Of a DNA stretch of 36,354 bases, positions 9,201-17,900 are shown one piece after another. Below the pieces are notes generated by a model that saw only the letters and a list, made by a program, of their open reading frames with translations, made no database searches and was not told the DNA's origin. The position numbers and the translations under genes are program-made. Each line of letters begins with the position of its first letter. The stretch's first letter is position 1. The stretch lies in NCBI RefSeq assembly GCF_903819435.1, contig NZ_CAIJDP010000044.1, forward strand, positions 1 through 36,354, read 5' to 3'. The DNA comes from Flavobacterium salmonis (GTDB taxonomy: Bacteria > Bacteroidota > Bacteroidia > Flavobacteriales > Flavobacteriaceae).

Positions 9201-9304
9201 GCTCTTGGCATCGTGAATAAGGTAAGAACTCCTACTACAGCAACCAAAAGAAAGATAATCAGCGTAAACTGATAATTTTTAACGGCAAAGTTTGTAATTT
9301 TCAT
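6254..9304 (-). CDS. RND-family efflux pump inner membrane subunit (AcrB/HAE1-like)
   Basis: A 1016-residue resistance-nodulation-division transporter, the proton-driven inner membrane part of a tripartite export system. It starts with the first membrane helix (about 11-31), a large periplasmic loop (about 32-335), a block of helices with the proton-relay pair Asp398-Asp399 in LVDDSIVVVENIE (equivalent to the AcrB Asp407/Asp408 pair), a second periplasmic loop (about 545-845) and the final helices. The two-fold layout and length are typical. It follows the lipoprotein adaptor gene by 8 bases. Close relatives export hydrophobic drugs or organic compounds; which substrate this one takes is not visible. 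Control is likely by the TetR-type repressor at the head of the operon. Confidence 0.95.
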   Translation of the reverse strand: MKITNFAVKNYQFTLIIFLLVAVVGVLTLFTMPRAEDPATHPPQYLITVIYPGTNPKDMEEQVVKPIENKIYGLENIEKILTTVEDGVAAFQVKFKYGVDVDNKYQEISTEMNALKNSELPKDIYQIKTEKISSSDVKILQVALVSENASDKKLRDEADELKTKIEKITNLKDVKYAGIPEQEIRVDVNLEKMAQSKIPLNVVMGSLQSEAADIPGGSIDLDTKVFNVKTSGKFKNADDVANTVVYNANGKIIYMKDVAEVSYKSEVVNHITRINGHRCVLVTAGMKDNVNISDVQKEYLPIVEAFSKDLPANIKLVKNFDQADMVSKRLGHLGFDFGLAILLVVITLVPLGSRASLIVMISIPLSLALGLIAMNALGYSLNQLSIVGLVVALGLLVDDSIVVVENIERWLREGHTKMEAVLMGTKQIGIAVVGCTATLAIAFLPLVFLPDMAGEFIRSLPMAVITSVLASMIVALTLVPFLGSRFLKTHEHSGGNIFLQYLQKFLTRAYRDIMPKALKFPRTTIAISIVLSITAFGLLKATGFKLFPNSEKPMFLINIKMPLQANISESDRVTKIVEAELKNHKEIVYYTSNVGKGNPQIYYNVHPQDRKSDFAQLFVQLEDEASPTAKTALIEKLRDTFKTMPYAKVEVKDFEQGTPLEANIVVRLFGEDQEVLRRLSSQVETILRNQKGTVYINNELNTYKTDVKVKINKEKARTLGVLTSEVDKVIRLAVAGLTVGDYIDDRGDARNVTITLPRDKFSKLDALKNLYVNNTQGTPIALNQIAAITFETAPTAINHFNKSRFSKVSAMSAKGFYANDLLVDIIPKLDKLKMPKGYYYKLSGEKESEGDALGGNFLSVIILSTFLFIAVLLLQFKTFKGIIIVLSIIPLGVLGGVLFLLATGNPMSLVSIIGFIGLSGIQVKNSLLLVDFTNQLRLEGHSIDEAIAIAGETRFLPVVLTSITAICGLIPLALNPNPQISPLAIVLIGGLISSTILSRIVTPVMYKLIPPSIENN

Positions 9305-9312
9305 AATGCTGA

Positions 9313-10359
9313 TTATTTAATGATTTTGATCTTCGATTGTTCGTTTAGATAAGCACTGTTAGAGATCACTATCTGATCTGTTTTTTGCAGGCCGTCTTTT
9401 ATGAATACCTTGTTGTTTTCAAATTTCGTTATCGTAACAGGCTGACGTTTTACTTTATTATTGACTACGATAAATACAAAGGCTTTATTTCCGTCGGCTT
9501 CGATAAGGGAATTGTAAGGGATAACGATAAAGTCTTCTGCATTTTCTGTTTTAATTTCTGCTTTTCCAAACATACCTACCGCCGGTTTGCTGTTTTTCAT
9601 ATTCAGTTTCAATTCTACCTGAAAAGAGCCCAGGGCCGCATCTGCAGATTGTGATTTTCTAAAAACAGCAGCATCAAAGTGCGCTTCGGGATAACCATCA
9701 AGAGTAACAACTGCTTTTTGTCCTATTTTTACTGATGCCCACTCTTTATCTGTCAGGCCCACTTTTAATAAGTAATTGTTGTTTTGATTTGTTTCATTTA
9801 TAGCCAGAATTGGAGTTCCGGGACCTATAACTTCTCCTTCGTTGGCTATCTTACTGGCTACAAAACCATTGGCTGTAGCATATATTTTGGCATAACGGGC
9901 ATTAAAAGCTACGGCATCTTTCTGCTTTCTGGCAATGTCCAGGCTTGTTTTTGTATTTTGAAGCTGTTCTAAGGTGTATACGCTGTCTTTATATAAATTA
10001 TTTGCACGGTTGTAATCGCGCTCGTATTTTTTCACATTCAGATCTGTTTGGTTTAAACCGGCATTAATTTCGGTTGCATCCAATGCTGCCAAAAGCTGCC
10101 CTTTTTTAAAAAACTGTCCTTCCTCTACATAAATGCGGCTAACGATACCGCCAATTTTAAAACCATAATTAGCTTGGTTTTCTGTTGTTACCAATCCTGA
10201 TGCACTTATATTATTTGTGAGTGCCAGTGATTGGACTGTTGCTGTTTTTATCGGAATGATATCTGCAGTTTCGAAAGATGTATGTTCCTTTTTTTCTTCT
10301 TTGCAGGCATACAAAAGAGGAAAAGCAAGAAGGCATAGTACTATTGTTTTTTTACTCAT
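9313..10359 (-). CDS. RND efflux periplasmic adaptor subunit (lipoprotein MFP)
   Basis: A 348-residue membrane fusion protein linking the pump to the outer membrane channel. The N-terminus MSKKTIVLCLLAFPLLYAC is a lipoprotein signal with the lipobox Cys at residue 19. Then come a beta-barrel/lipoyl half-motif (SGLVTTENQANYGFKIGG...), a coiled-coil hairpin (about 105-150) and the returning lipoyl half, a beta-barrel domain and a membrane-proximal domain ending in SKIKII. The frame is open up to 10434, but the lipoprotein signal fixes the start at 10359. It lies between the tolC-like gene (87 bases before) and the pump (8 bases after). Confidence 0.93.
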   Translation of the reverse strand: MSKKTIVLCLLAFPLLYACKEEKKEHTSFETADIIPIKTATVQSLALTNNISASGLVTTENQANYGFKIGGIVSRIYVEEGQFFKKGQLLAALDATEINAGLNQTDLNVKKYERDYNRANNLYKDSVYTLEQLQNTKTSLDIARKQKDAVAFNARYAKIYATANGFVASKIANEGEVIGPGTPILAINETNQNNNYLLKVGLTDKEWASVKIGQKAVVTLDGYPEAHFDAAVFRKSQSADAALGSFQVELKLNMKNSKPAVGMFGKAEIKTENAEDFIVIPYNSLIEADGNKAFVFIVVNNKVKRQPVTITKFENNKVFIKDGLQKTDQIVISNSAYLNEQSKIKIIK

Positions 10360-10446
10360 TAGTGTAAAATTGTTTTTTAGGTTTTGGTAACCCGTGCCAT
10401 TTTGGCGAACAGTCGAAATAATCTTTGATTTCATAATTTTTTATAT

Positions 10447-11781
10447 TTAGTTAAAAGTAAAAGTGGCATTGGCTCTTTCCAGTTCTGCATACGCAATCCA
10501 GGAATTATAAAGGGCAATATTGGTATTAAGCTGGGCATTTACCCACTGGTTTTGTGCATCCAGAAGTTCAATGTAGATGGCCTGGCCTTCTTTGTATAAT
10601 TTGGTAATGTCCTCGTTATATTTTTTGGCCGATTCTTTTTGGCTTTTATCAGCGTAATATTGTTCTAATGCTGATTTTAGGTTATTTTGTGAAACCTGAA
10701 ACTGAAGCAGTAACTGCTGTTTTACATTATCGATCTGAGAACTGATTTTTTTACTGTCTTCTTCTGCCTGTTTCAGTTTGAATTTATTTTTGTTGCCTGA
10801 AAAAATATTCCATTCCAAACCTACTCCTGCAAAATAGTAACGAGATTGTTTGTCTGCCTCAAAATCAAAATCCTGAATTCCAAAATCGGCAAAACCGTTT
10901 ACTTTAGGAAACCAATACGACTGTGTAAGTTTGCTTACATTATCGTTTAATTCTTTTACAGTGGTAAGTTTCTGCAATTCTTCTCTGCTTTGTGTATTTT
11001 CTGAAATTGCTTCAGCAGGTAAAGTTTCATTTTGGTCAGTTTCAATAGCAGTATCTAATTTTTGATTGAGTAAAAAGTTGAAATACGATTGTGCATTCTT
11101 AGAATTTTGAATTGCCGTTTCTAAGTTGGCTTGTATCCTTTTTACTTCGTTATCGCTTCTTAAAACAGCTGTACGGTTTATTTTGTCATTTTTAAACAAA
11201 GACTGATTAACCCGTTGGTTTTCTTTGACCAGTGCCAGGGCATCCTCATAAATTTTGACCCCTTCAACAGACTGCAGGTATTTGTAGTAGGCTATTTTTA
11301 TTTCCTTTACCAATTCCCTTTGATATATTTCCAGTTCTGTTTTTTGTAATGAAGCCTGTTGGGTTTTAATTCTCTTGTTATAGATAATCTCAAAATTCAG
11401 CAGGGGCATTGTAGTATGAATTTTAGCGTCATAGAAATTATCAGGGTTAATTAGAACGGACTGATTTTCTAAAGCCGGAAAAGCATTGGAATTTGTAATT
11501 TGATTCAGCGTACTGTATACCGGATTCAGCATATCTCCTATTGGAATATCAATGGTTCTTCCTCCTTGTGCCTTAGTGTAACTCCCGTTTAAAGAAACAG
11601 TAGGATAGAATAGGGCATGAGCTTCTTTTAAAGCATACATACTTTTATTAATGTCAAAGTTGTGCTGCTTAATTACTTCGTTGTTTTTTAATCCTGCTGC
11701 AATATAAGCATCGAGCTTACTTTGTGAATATCCCAGATATCCAAGGCAGATTAGTGTAAATGTTAGTGTTTTTTGTATCAT
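10447..11781 (-). CDS. TolC family outer membrane efflux protein
   Basis: A 444-residue outer membrane channel of the TolC/OEP family. A signal peptide (MIQKTLTFTLICLGYLGYSQ) is followed by two repeated halves, each with long amphipathic helices (for example 150-235 and 330-420) that form the periplasmic tunnel, with beta segments between them (for example GLEWNIFSG near 326). It is the first structural gene of the efflux operon and lies directly downstream of the tetR-type gene; a copy of the presumed TetR operator lies 20-33 bases before its start. With the adaptor and RND pump it completes a tripartite exporter. Confidence 0.93.
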   Translation of the reverse strand: MIQKTLTFTLICLGYLGYSQSKLDAYIAAGLKNNEVIKQHNFDINKSMYALKEAHALFYPTVSLNGSYTKAQGGRTIDIPIGDMLNPVYSTLNQITNSNAFPALENQSVLINPDNFYDAKIHTTMPLLNFEIIYNKRIKTQQASLQKTELEIYQRELVKEIKIAYYKYLQSVEGVKIYEDALALVKENQRVNQSLFKNDKINRTAVLRSDNEVKRIQANLETAIQNSKNAQSYFNFLLNQKLDTAIETDQNETLPAEAISENTQSREELQKLTTVKELNDNVSKLTQSYWFPKVNGFADFGIQDFDFEADKQSRYYFAGVGLEWNIFSGNKNKFKLKQAEEDSKKISSQIDNVKQQLLLQFQVSQNNLKSALEQYYADKSQKESAKKYNEDITKLYKEGQAIYIELLDAQNQWVNAQLNTNIALYNSWIAYAELERANATFTFN

Positions 11782-11801
11782 AATATACGTTGTTTATAAA
11801 T

Positions 11802-11814
11802 TGAACATTGTTCA
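11802..11814. promoter_or_regulatory. Presumed TetR operator before the tolC-like gene
   Basis: TGAACATTGTTCA is an inverted repeat TGAAC-N3-GTTCA followed by a T-run. The same pattern with the same flank occurs before the tetR gene (12490-12502). It lies in the 53-base gap between tetR and the tolC-like gene, so bound repressor could control an internal promoter or block read-through. Confidence 0.6.
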
Positions 11815-11834
11815 TTTTTTTGATCAAAAAAAAA

Positions 11835-12452
11835 TTAAAGTTTTTCTATTATTTTTAAATATTCATTATACCCGTCAAATAGGATAGTGTCCGGATTTGT
11901 AAATTTTACTCCTTTGGTTCTCTGGCGAATTTCTAGGCAGCACATGCCATGTACCAGACTCCAGACCATAAATGAAAGTGGTTCAGTGTTATGACCTTTA
12001 AAATGTCCTTTGTTGATACACTCCTCAATTGTTTTTTTAACCAGGCCAAACGTTATTGCCCCTTCATCCCAATCATCATTATCAGAGTTTTCTAAAAATT
12101 CCATCGGAGCTTTCAGGTTGAACATTAAATCATACATTTCAGAATTTTCTAAAGCAAATTTAATATACATGAATCCCATTTTACGCAATCGCTCCATTGG
12201 GTCTTCAATAGTAAACAATTCCTGAAAATACCCACCCAATTCCTGAAAACCTATAGAATGCAAATCGTGTAAAATGGCATTTTTATCTTTAAAATACACA
12301 TATACCGTCCCTACACTATAATCAATCTCGTCTGCTATGTTTCTAATCGTGGTCTGCTCAATTCCTTTTTCGATAAAAAGCCTTTTTGCCCCTTTTAGAA
12401 TTAGCGATTTTAAGGCTTCTTTTTCGCGTGCTTTTCTTTCTCCTGTGCTCAT
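11835..12452 (-). CDS. TetR/AcrR family transcriptional regulator
   Basis: A 205-residue repressor with a TetR N-terminal helix-turn-helix (about 12-60; TTIRNIADEIDYSVGTVYVY, then the usual FKDKNAIL) and a helical ligand-binding C-terminal domain (about 75-205). The open frame reaches 12563, but those 37 extra codons cross the operator and promoter, and the family pattern begins at MSTGERKAREKEAL, so the start is 12452. It heads the efflux operon on the same strand. An operator-like palindrome overlaps its presumed -33 region and a second copy precedes the tolC-like gene, which fits autoregulation and control of the pump. The ligand is unknown, perhaps a pump substrate. Confidence 0.93.
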   Translation of the reverse strand: MSTGERKAREKEALKSLILKGAKRLFIEKGIEQTTIRNIADEIDYSVGTVYVYFKDKNAILHDLHSIGFQELGGYFQELFTIEDPMERLRKMGFMYIKFALENSEMYDLMFNLKAPMEFLENSDNDDWDEGAITFGLVKKTIEECINKGHFKGHNTEPLSFMVWSLVHGMCCLEIRQRTKGVKFTNPDTILFDGYNEYLKIIEKL

Positions 12453-12470
12453 ATATCGAATTTTATTTGA

Positions 12471-12478
12471 CAAAAATA
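12471..12478 (-). promoter_or_regulatory. -7 promoter element (TATTTTTG) of the tetR-efflux operon
   Basis: Minus-strand TATTTTTG matches TAnnTTTG and lies 18 bases before the tetR ATG. No TTG at ideal distance is seen; the palindrome at 12490-12502 occupies the -33 area. Confidence 0.5.
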
Positions 12479-12489
12479 CGTTCTTTTTT

Positions 12490-12502
12490 TGAACAACGTT
12501 CA
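12490..12502. promoter_or_regulatory. Presumed TetR operator before tetR
   Basis: TGAACAACGTTCA follows the TGAAC-N3-GTTCA pattern and is followed by a T-run, like the copy at 11802-11814. It lies directly upstream of the -7 element, where a bound repressor would block RNA polymerase. Confidence 0.62.
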
Positions 12503-12571
12503 TTTTTTTAATAAAAATTAGCGCAGTAACCCAAAACCCCATGTTTTCCTGCGTTAATTTCAATATTTTTT

Positions 12572-12718
12572 TTAATTTTTTTTTGGATTCAGAGGGAATA
12601 TGGAGCGATTTAATTCTACAATTTCCTCATGAGTTGGAGCTGTAGTTTTTTTCATGAATGTATTAATGACTAAATCTCTATAGGTGGCAGCAGTATCTTT
12701 AACTCTCCTGTTCAGCAT
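12572..12718 (-). CDS. Possible 48-residue small protein or gene remnant
   Basis: A 48-codon frame (begins MLNRRVKDTAATYRDL, ends FPLNPKKN) in the 565-base space between tetR and the sigma factor gene. Its composition (helical, charged, few rare residues) looks more protein-like than chance frames nearby, but I do not recognise it and no promoter is seen. It may be the tail of a lost gene. The rest of this space (about 12720-12985) is AT-rich with no gene that I can support. Confidence 0.22.
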   Translation of the reverse strand: MLNRRVKDTAATYRDLVINTFMKKTTAPTHEEIVELNRSIFPLNPKKN

Positions 12719-12987
12719 TCAATTCTGTAAAACAAAGGCTGAGAAAAAGTTCAGGATTACACATATTTAAGCCTTAGATTGATACGTTTTTAATGCATTT
12801 CTTATTTTCAAAAAGCATATTCTGTTATTTTATTTCAAAACTGATCGAGAAAACTAAAATTATTTTTGCAGATTTTTAGCATAAAAACCGTAAAAGCAAA
12901 TAAGCATTTTATTCTTACTTTTTGCAATGATTTAAGGAGTTTGGTAATAATTATATGGTAAAAATGATGATTTGTGGTTATAAAATT

Positions 12988-12995
12988 TATATTTG
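12988..12995 (+). promoter_or_regulatory. -7 promoter element (TATATTTG) for the ECF sigma gene
   Basis: TATATTTG matches TAnnTTTG and would start transcription near 13002, about 16 bases before the ATT codon at 13018. No well-spaced TTG is seen upstream, as may be expected if another sigma factor or self-activation is used. Confidence 0.4.
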
Positions 12996-13017
12996 TGTAA
13001 TTAAATTAAGATAGCAA

Positions 13018-13560
13018 ATTAACTCGGAACAAGAAAATATCAGAATTGATGAAGCGTATTACAAAGAACTGTTTTATTCTTTGTATCCAAGACTTGTGAC
13101 CTACAGTTTTACGTTTGTAAAAGACAATTTTCTGGCCGAAGAGGTTGTTGAAAATGTAATGCTGCAGCTTTGGGAAAACCGTGTTAAATTTGAAAGAATA
13201 ATTGACGTCAAATCCTACTTGTATACCATGGTTCGAAATGGTTCTCTTTTAATTTTAAAAAAAGAGCAAAAGATTGTTGAACTTGATTCTAAACTTTCTG
13301 ATGAAACGGCAGATTTCGATTTTAATATTCTGGAAGAAGAATTATATTCCACTTTAATTGACGCTTTAAATTCGTTACCTGAAAAATGCAAAGAAGTTTT
13401 TGAACTTTCCTGTTTAGAAGGAATGAAGTATAAAGATATTGCCGAACAGCTTAATATTTCTGTTAATACCGTAAAGTCTCAGCGCTCCCGTGCTATAGAA
13501 TTATTGAAGGAAAAACTCAAGAATCACTCCGAACTTTTATTTATTTTGCTTTTTCTTTAA
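13018..13560 (+). CDS. ECF-type RNA polymerase sigma factor (FecI-like, Bacteroidota type)
   Basis: A 180-residue extracytoplasmic-function sigma factor. Region 2 (about residues 15-80) contains LYPRLVTYSFTFVKDNFLAE and VVENVMLQLWENR; region 4 (about 115-170) contains LPEKCKEVFELSCLEGMKY and the helix-turn-helix IAEQLNISVNTVKSQRSRAI. The first conventional start codon is TTG at 13081, but that would cut off the conserved start of region 2; the frame is open back to a stop at 13012-13014 and the ATT at 13018 sits exactly where family members start (then NSEQENIRIDEAYYKELF). It is followed by a FecR anti-sigma gene and a SusC/SusD pair, so it should activate that locus when the receptor binds its substrate. 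Confidence 0.88.
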   Translation: MNSEQENIRIDEAYYKELFYSLYPRLVTYSFTFVKDNFLAEEVVENVMLQLWENRVKFERIIDVKSYLYTMVRNGSLLILKKEQKIVELDSKLSDETADFDFNILEEELYSTLIDALNSLPEKCKEVFELSCLEGMKYKDIAEQLNISVNTVKSQRSRAIELLKEKLKNHSELLFILLFL

Positions 13561-13661
13561 AAAAAATCAAAAATCTTTCCACCCATTTTTGATATTTCGT
13601 ACTCTTAGTTATATAACATTTACTTAAACTGTTAATAACCGCTACTTAATATCAAAAAAAT

Positions 13662-14849
13662 ATGGCTGCAGGAAAGAAAGAAATCACAATCGCCGCTCTC
13701 ATTAAAAAGGAATTGCTTGTGGGAGAATTATCGATTGAAGAAAATAACCTTTTGCAGGAATGGCTTTCTGTACCCGAAAATCAGGAATATTATCAAAAAG
13801 TTATTGATTTGGAAACTTTAAAATCAAAAGAAAGATTTTATAACATAGTTCCTACTGATTTAGCTTATAAAAGAATTAAAAACAAAATCGACTTTATTGA
13901 TGCACCTGTAATCTCACTTTTCAATTATAGAAAATTATTCAAATATGCTGCTGTTTTAGTTCTTTTAGCGGGATTATCTTCTGTTTTCTTTTTCTTGAAT
14001 AATAAGGATGAAATAAAAAAGCAGGAGGTAGTCGTAAAAAGTATTAAACCAAAATACAATAATCCAACTTTAGTTTTGGCAGACGGAACGGTTGTTTCTT
14101 TAGAACCTAAAAAAGAAAAAATCGTTTCAAAAAACGGTGTAATCTCGAATGTAAATAATGTTTTAGTTTACGATGTGAAAGCACTGAACGGAAAAGTTTC
14201 TACAGGCCAAAATACGTTGATTGTTCCTGTAGGAGGAATTTACTCAGTGAGCCTTTCAGACGGAACAAAAGTGTGGCTTAACTCGAAATCATCTTTAAGA
14301 TATCCAGTAGAGTTTAGAGGGGATGCCCGCAATGTTACTTTAGAAGGAGAGGCTTATTTTGAAGTCAGTAAAAATACCCACAGCCCGTTTACGGTAAAAA
14401 CAAAATCCGGAGATGTAACGGTTTTGGGAACGCATTTTAATGTAAACGCTTACACGGAAGATCATAATTTTGAAACCACACTTGCAGAAGGAAAAGTAAA
14501 AGTTTCAGCAGAAAATGAATCAGTTGTTATTAATCCCGGACAACAGGCCAGAATTCAAAATAGAGGTTTAAAAGTTATAGAAGTGGATCCGTCCGTTTAT
14601 ACGGCATGGAAAGACGGGAAATTTTATTTTGAGAATGAAAATTTGAAAAACATTCTGACCAAAATGTCCAGATGGTACGACTTTAATGTGAAATTCGAAC
14701 AAAAATCAATAGAGCAGATTAAATTCACCGGCATTATCTTGAAAGATGAACCTTTGGAAAACCTTCTTAATATAGTGAGTAAAACATCGAATATTAAATA
14801 TAAAATAACCAAAATAAACCAAACGTATGAAGTAACCGTAAGCAAATAA
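13662..14849 (+). CDS. FecR-type anti-sigma factor
   Basis: A 395-residue inner membrane anti-sigma regulator. It has a cytoplasmic N-terminal region (about 1-90) expected to hold the sigma factor, one membrane helix (about 93-112, YAAVLVLLAGLSSVFFFL), a periplasmic FecR domain (about 180-280; VPVGGIYSVSLSDGTKVWLN, then YFEVSKNTHSPFTVKT and TVLGTHFNVNAY) and a C-terminal STN-like domain (about 315-390) that fits the partner receptor. It starts 101 bases after the sigma gene. With the STN domain of the SusC protein downstream it forms a cell-surface signalling chain: receptor to FecR to ECF sigma. Confidence 0.94.
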   Translation: MAAGKKEITIAALIKKELLVGELSIEENNLLQEWLSVPENQEYYQKVIDLETLKSKERFYNIVPTDLAYKRIKNKIDFIDAPVISLFNYRKLFKYAAVLVLLAGLSSVFFFLNNKDEIKKQEVVVKSIKPKYNNPTLVLADGTVVSLEPKKEKIVSKNGVISNVNNVLVYDVKALNGKVSTGQNTLIVPVGGIYSVSLSDGTKVWLNSKSSLRYPVEFRGDARNVTLEGEAYFEVSKNTHSPFTVKTKSGDVTVLGTHFNVNAYTEDHNFETTLAEGKVKVSAENESVVINPGQQARIQNRGLKVIEVDPSVYTAWKDGKFYFENENLKNILTKMSRWYDFNVKFEQKSIEQIKFTGIILKDEPLENLLNIVSKTSNIKYKITKINQTYEVTVSK

Positions 14850-14854
14850 AAAAA

Positions 14855-14881
14855 CCGGAAAATGTTTGCACCATTTCCCGG
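14855..14881 (+). terminator. Hairpin between fecR-type gene and susC-type gene
   Basis: CCGGAAAATG (14855-14864) pairs with CATTTCCCGG (14872-14881) with one mismatch and a 7-base loop. No T-run follows, so it may be a partial terminator or an mRNA-processing/stability element separating low regulatory-gene expression from high receptor expression. Confidence 0.45.
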
Positions 14882-14945
14882 CTAGTATTGTTCAGTCGAA
14901 AAAAAGAGTTCGAAATCAATTAACCAACCAAAACATTTTAAAAGT

Positions 14946-17900
14946 ATGAAAAAAAACCTATCCGCAAAAGATTGTGGGATAAAATCCGCGCTTTGGGATA
15001 AATTTCTTAACGTCATGAAGAAATCCCTACTATTATCCATATTTTTTTTCAATATAGTTGCTTTTGCCTATTCTCAAAAAGTAACTATAAAGGTAAAAAA
15101 TCAGTCAGTATCTTCTGTTTTAAAAACAATCACCAGAAAAACCAATGTCGAATTTTTCTACAGTGATGATGTTTTTAATGCGCAGCGAAGAGTTGATATA
15201 GCATTCGATAACGCTGATATAATGACCGTTATCAAAGAATTAATAGGAGATAATTATAAAGCAGAATTTGTAAATAACAAATTGATTGTTATTGCATTAA
15301 ATACAAAAGTAAAAACCACAACGGCTTCTGTAATAGAAGAAAAAGTAAAAATTAAGGGAGTTGTTACCAATGCTAAAAAGGAAAATTTATTTGGCGCATC
15401 GGTTTGGGTTAAAGGTACCAAAGACGGCGCTGTTACCAATTTTGACGGTTCTTACGAAATTATGGCTCACAAAGGAGATGTTCTTGTTTTTGAATATTTA
15501 GGATACAAAAAAACAGAAGTAACGGTTTCAGAAAGCCTGATTATCAATCCTGTTTTGTTAGAAGATGTCAGCAAACTAGACGAAGTAAAAATCGTATCAA
15601 CAGGATATCAAAAATTAGACAGAGAGCGTTCTACGGGATCTTTTGTTGCCCTTACGGCTAAAGATTTAGAAAAAGTGCCAGTTAATAATGTTCTTCACAG
15701 ATTAGAAGGTCAGGTGGCTGGTCTGCAATTAAATATTTTAGATTCTGATAACACTTTTGTCTACGGAACCACATTTGGAGATGGTCAGGGAAGATCGAGC
15801 TATAATGTTGCCATTAGAGGAAAATCTACATTAGAAACCAATGCAATGCCATTGGTAGTATTAGACGGAACACCAACAGAATTAGACATCAGAACAATAA
15901 ACCCAAATGATATTGAAAAAATTACTTTTCTAAAAGATGCTGCTGCAGCTTCTATTTACGGAGCGAGAGCGGCAAATGGAGTAATGGTAATTGATACCAA
16001 AAAAGGAAAACAAGGACAGACGAGAATTAATTTTTCTCAAAATTATGGTTTTTCGAACAAGCCTTCTTTATCAAAATTACCATTGATGAATTCGGCTCAG
16101 GTTTTAAATTTAGAACAGGAGTTTGTAGATAGAAATTTGGTTACAGATCCGGCAAGTGTAACCTACATGCTAACCAGTCCTGTTAGTCAGGGAATGGACC
16201 TGATGTTTCAGTACAAACGGGGTGATATCACTGAAGCCCAAAGAAACGCTGGCTTAGATGTTTTACGTAATCGTAACACTTATGGACAGGCAGAAAAGTA
16301 TTTGCTGCAGGCTTCAACAACTCAAAATTACAATTTATCGGTTAGCGGTGCAGAAAACGATTATTCGTATTTCATGTCGGGATCGTATTCTAAAGAAGAA
16401 ACTCAGGCAAAAGGAAACAGCGGACAACGTTTGACTTTATTATCGAATCAGGATTTTAAGCTGTTCAATTATTTAAAAATGAATACAAGCTTAAGAGGTT
16501 CAATCTTCAATTACAACAGTAATGGATTAGGACTTTCTCCATTAGGAACTTCATTGAATACTTTATTGCCTTACGACCAAATTGTTGGAGATGATGGGAA
16601 TTCAGTTGATTATTATCGTCGTTATTATAGCGCACAAACTATTCCGTTGGAGCAATCTGGATATTTACCATGGACTTACAATTATATTGATGAATTAAAG
16701 AATAGTGACAGGTCCTCAAATGAATTAAATTTTGGTGCTACAATTTCGGCTACAGCTCCATTATTAAAAGGTTTAGACGCAGTAGGTACCTATTCTGTAG
16801 AAAATTCAAGTTCATCAAATGATAATATGTTCAATGAAAATACCTTTTATACACGTGACAGAATCAACTCGGCAACCTCTATAAACGGCAACGGCGATTT
16901 AGTGTACGGAATCCCAAAAGGAGGGATTTATCAAAACAATGAATTTGGTACAAGCAGTTACACGATGAGAGGGCAATTAAACTATGATGGCATTATAGGT
17001 CAGGATCATTTGATTAACGCAATGGGAGGTATTGAGGCCAGAGAAACGAGAGAAACTCAAGACAGCAGAACATTGTTTGGATATAATTCAAAAACGCAAA
17101 CCTCTGTAGATATTCCGTCACAAAATTATGTTGATGTAAATGGTTATAACTATACCCTTCAATATGGTAATGAGCATAAAGATGTTCGCAGAAGATTTTT
17201 ATCTTACTATGCAAATGCCGGTTATACCTATAAAAACAAATATACACTTACAGGAAGTGCCCGTTTAGACGACTATAACAATTTTGGAGTAGATAAAAAA
17301 TTAAGAAGAACACCATTGTGGTCGACAGGTGCAAAGTGGAATATTAAAGATGAATCTTTTCTTAAAGAAGTAAGCCTGATTAATAGTCTGGCTTTAAGAG
17401 CAAGTTATGGTTATAACGGAAATATCAATTTGGAGGTTTTTCCTTTTACAAATATCAGTTTAAGTAATTTAGATACTTTTTCACAACAGCCTTATGCTTT
17501 TATTACTGCTCCGGCAAATCCTAATTTACGTTGGGAAAAAACAGCCATCTTAAACTTTGGGGTAGATTTCTCTATCTTGAACAACAGATTAGGCGGTACG
17601 ATAGAATATTATCAAAAGGATAGTAAAGATTTGATCGTAGATTTCCCAATTTCTCCATTTTACGGTGTTCAAAATAACGCTTTAAAGCAAAATGCAGCAA
17701 CAATATCGGGAACTGGAGTAGACTTAAGTTTAAACGCAACCATTCTTAAAGCTAAGGATTTTACCTGGGATTCAGGTCTTGTAGTTTCTTACAATACTTC
17801 AGAAGTAACCGATTCCCGCTTTCAAAATTACAGTCAGTATCTAAATGGCGCAGGAACAACACCACCAGTTGAAGGTTACCCATTAAACAGCGTATTTGCT

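Noticed and set aside
9313..10434. Longer adaptor protein starting at 10434
   Set aside because: It would bury the lipoprotein signal peptide that begins at 10359.
11835..12563. Longer TetR protein starting at 12563
   Set aside because: The 37 extra codons would cross the promoter and operator and do not resemble TetR N-termini; MSTGERK at 12452 does.
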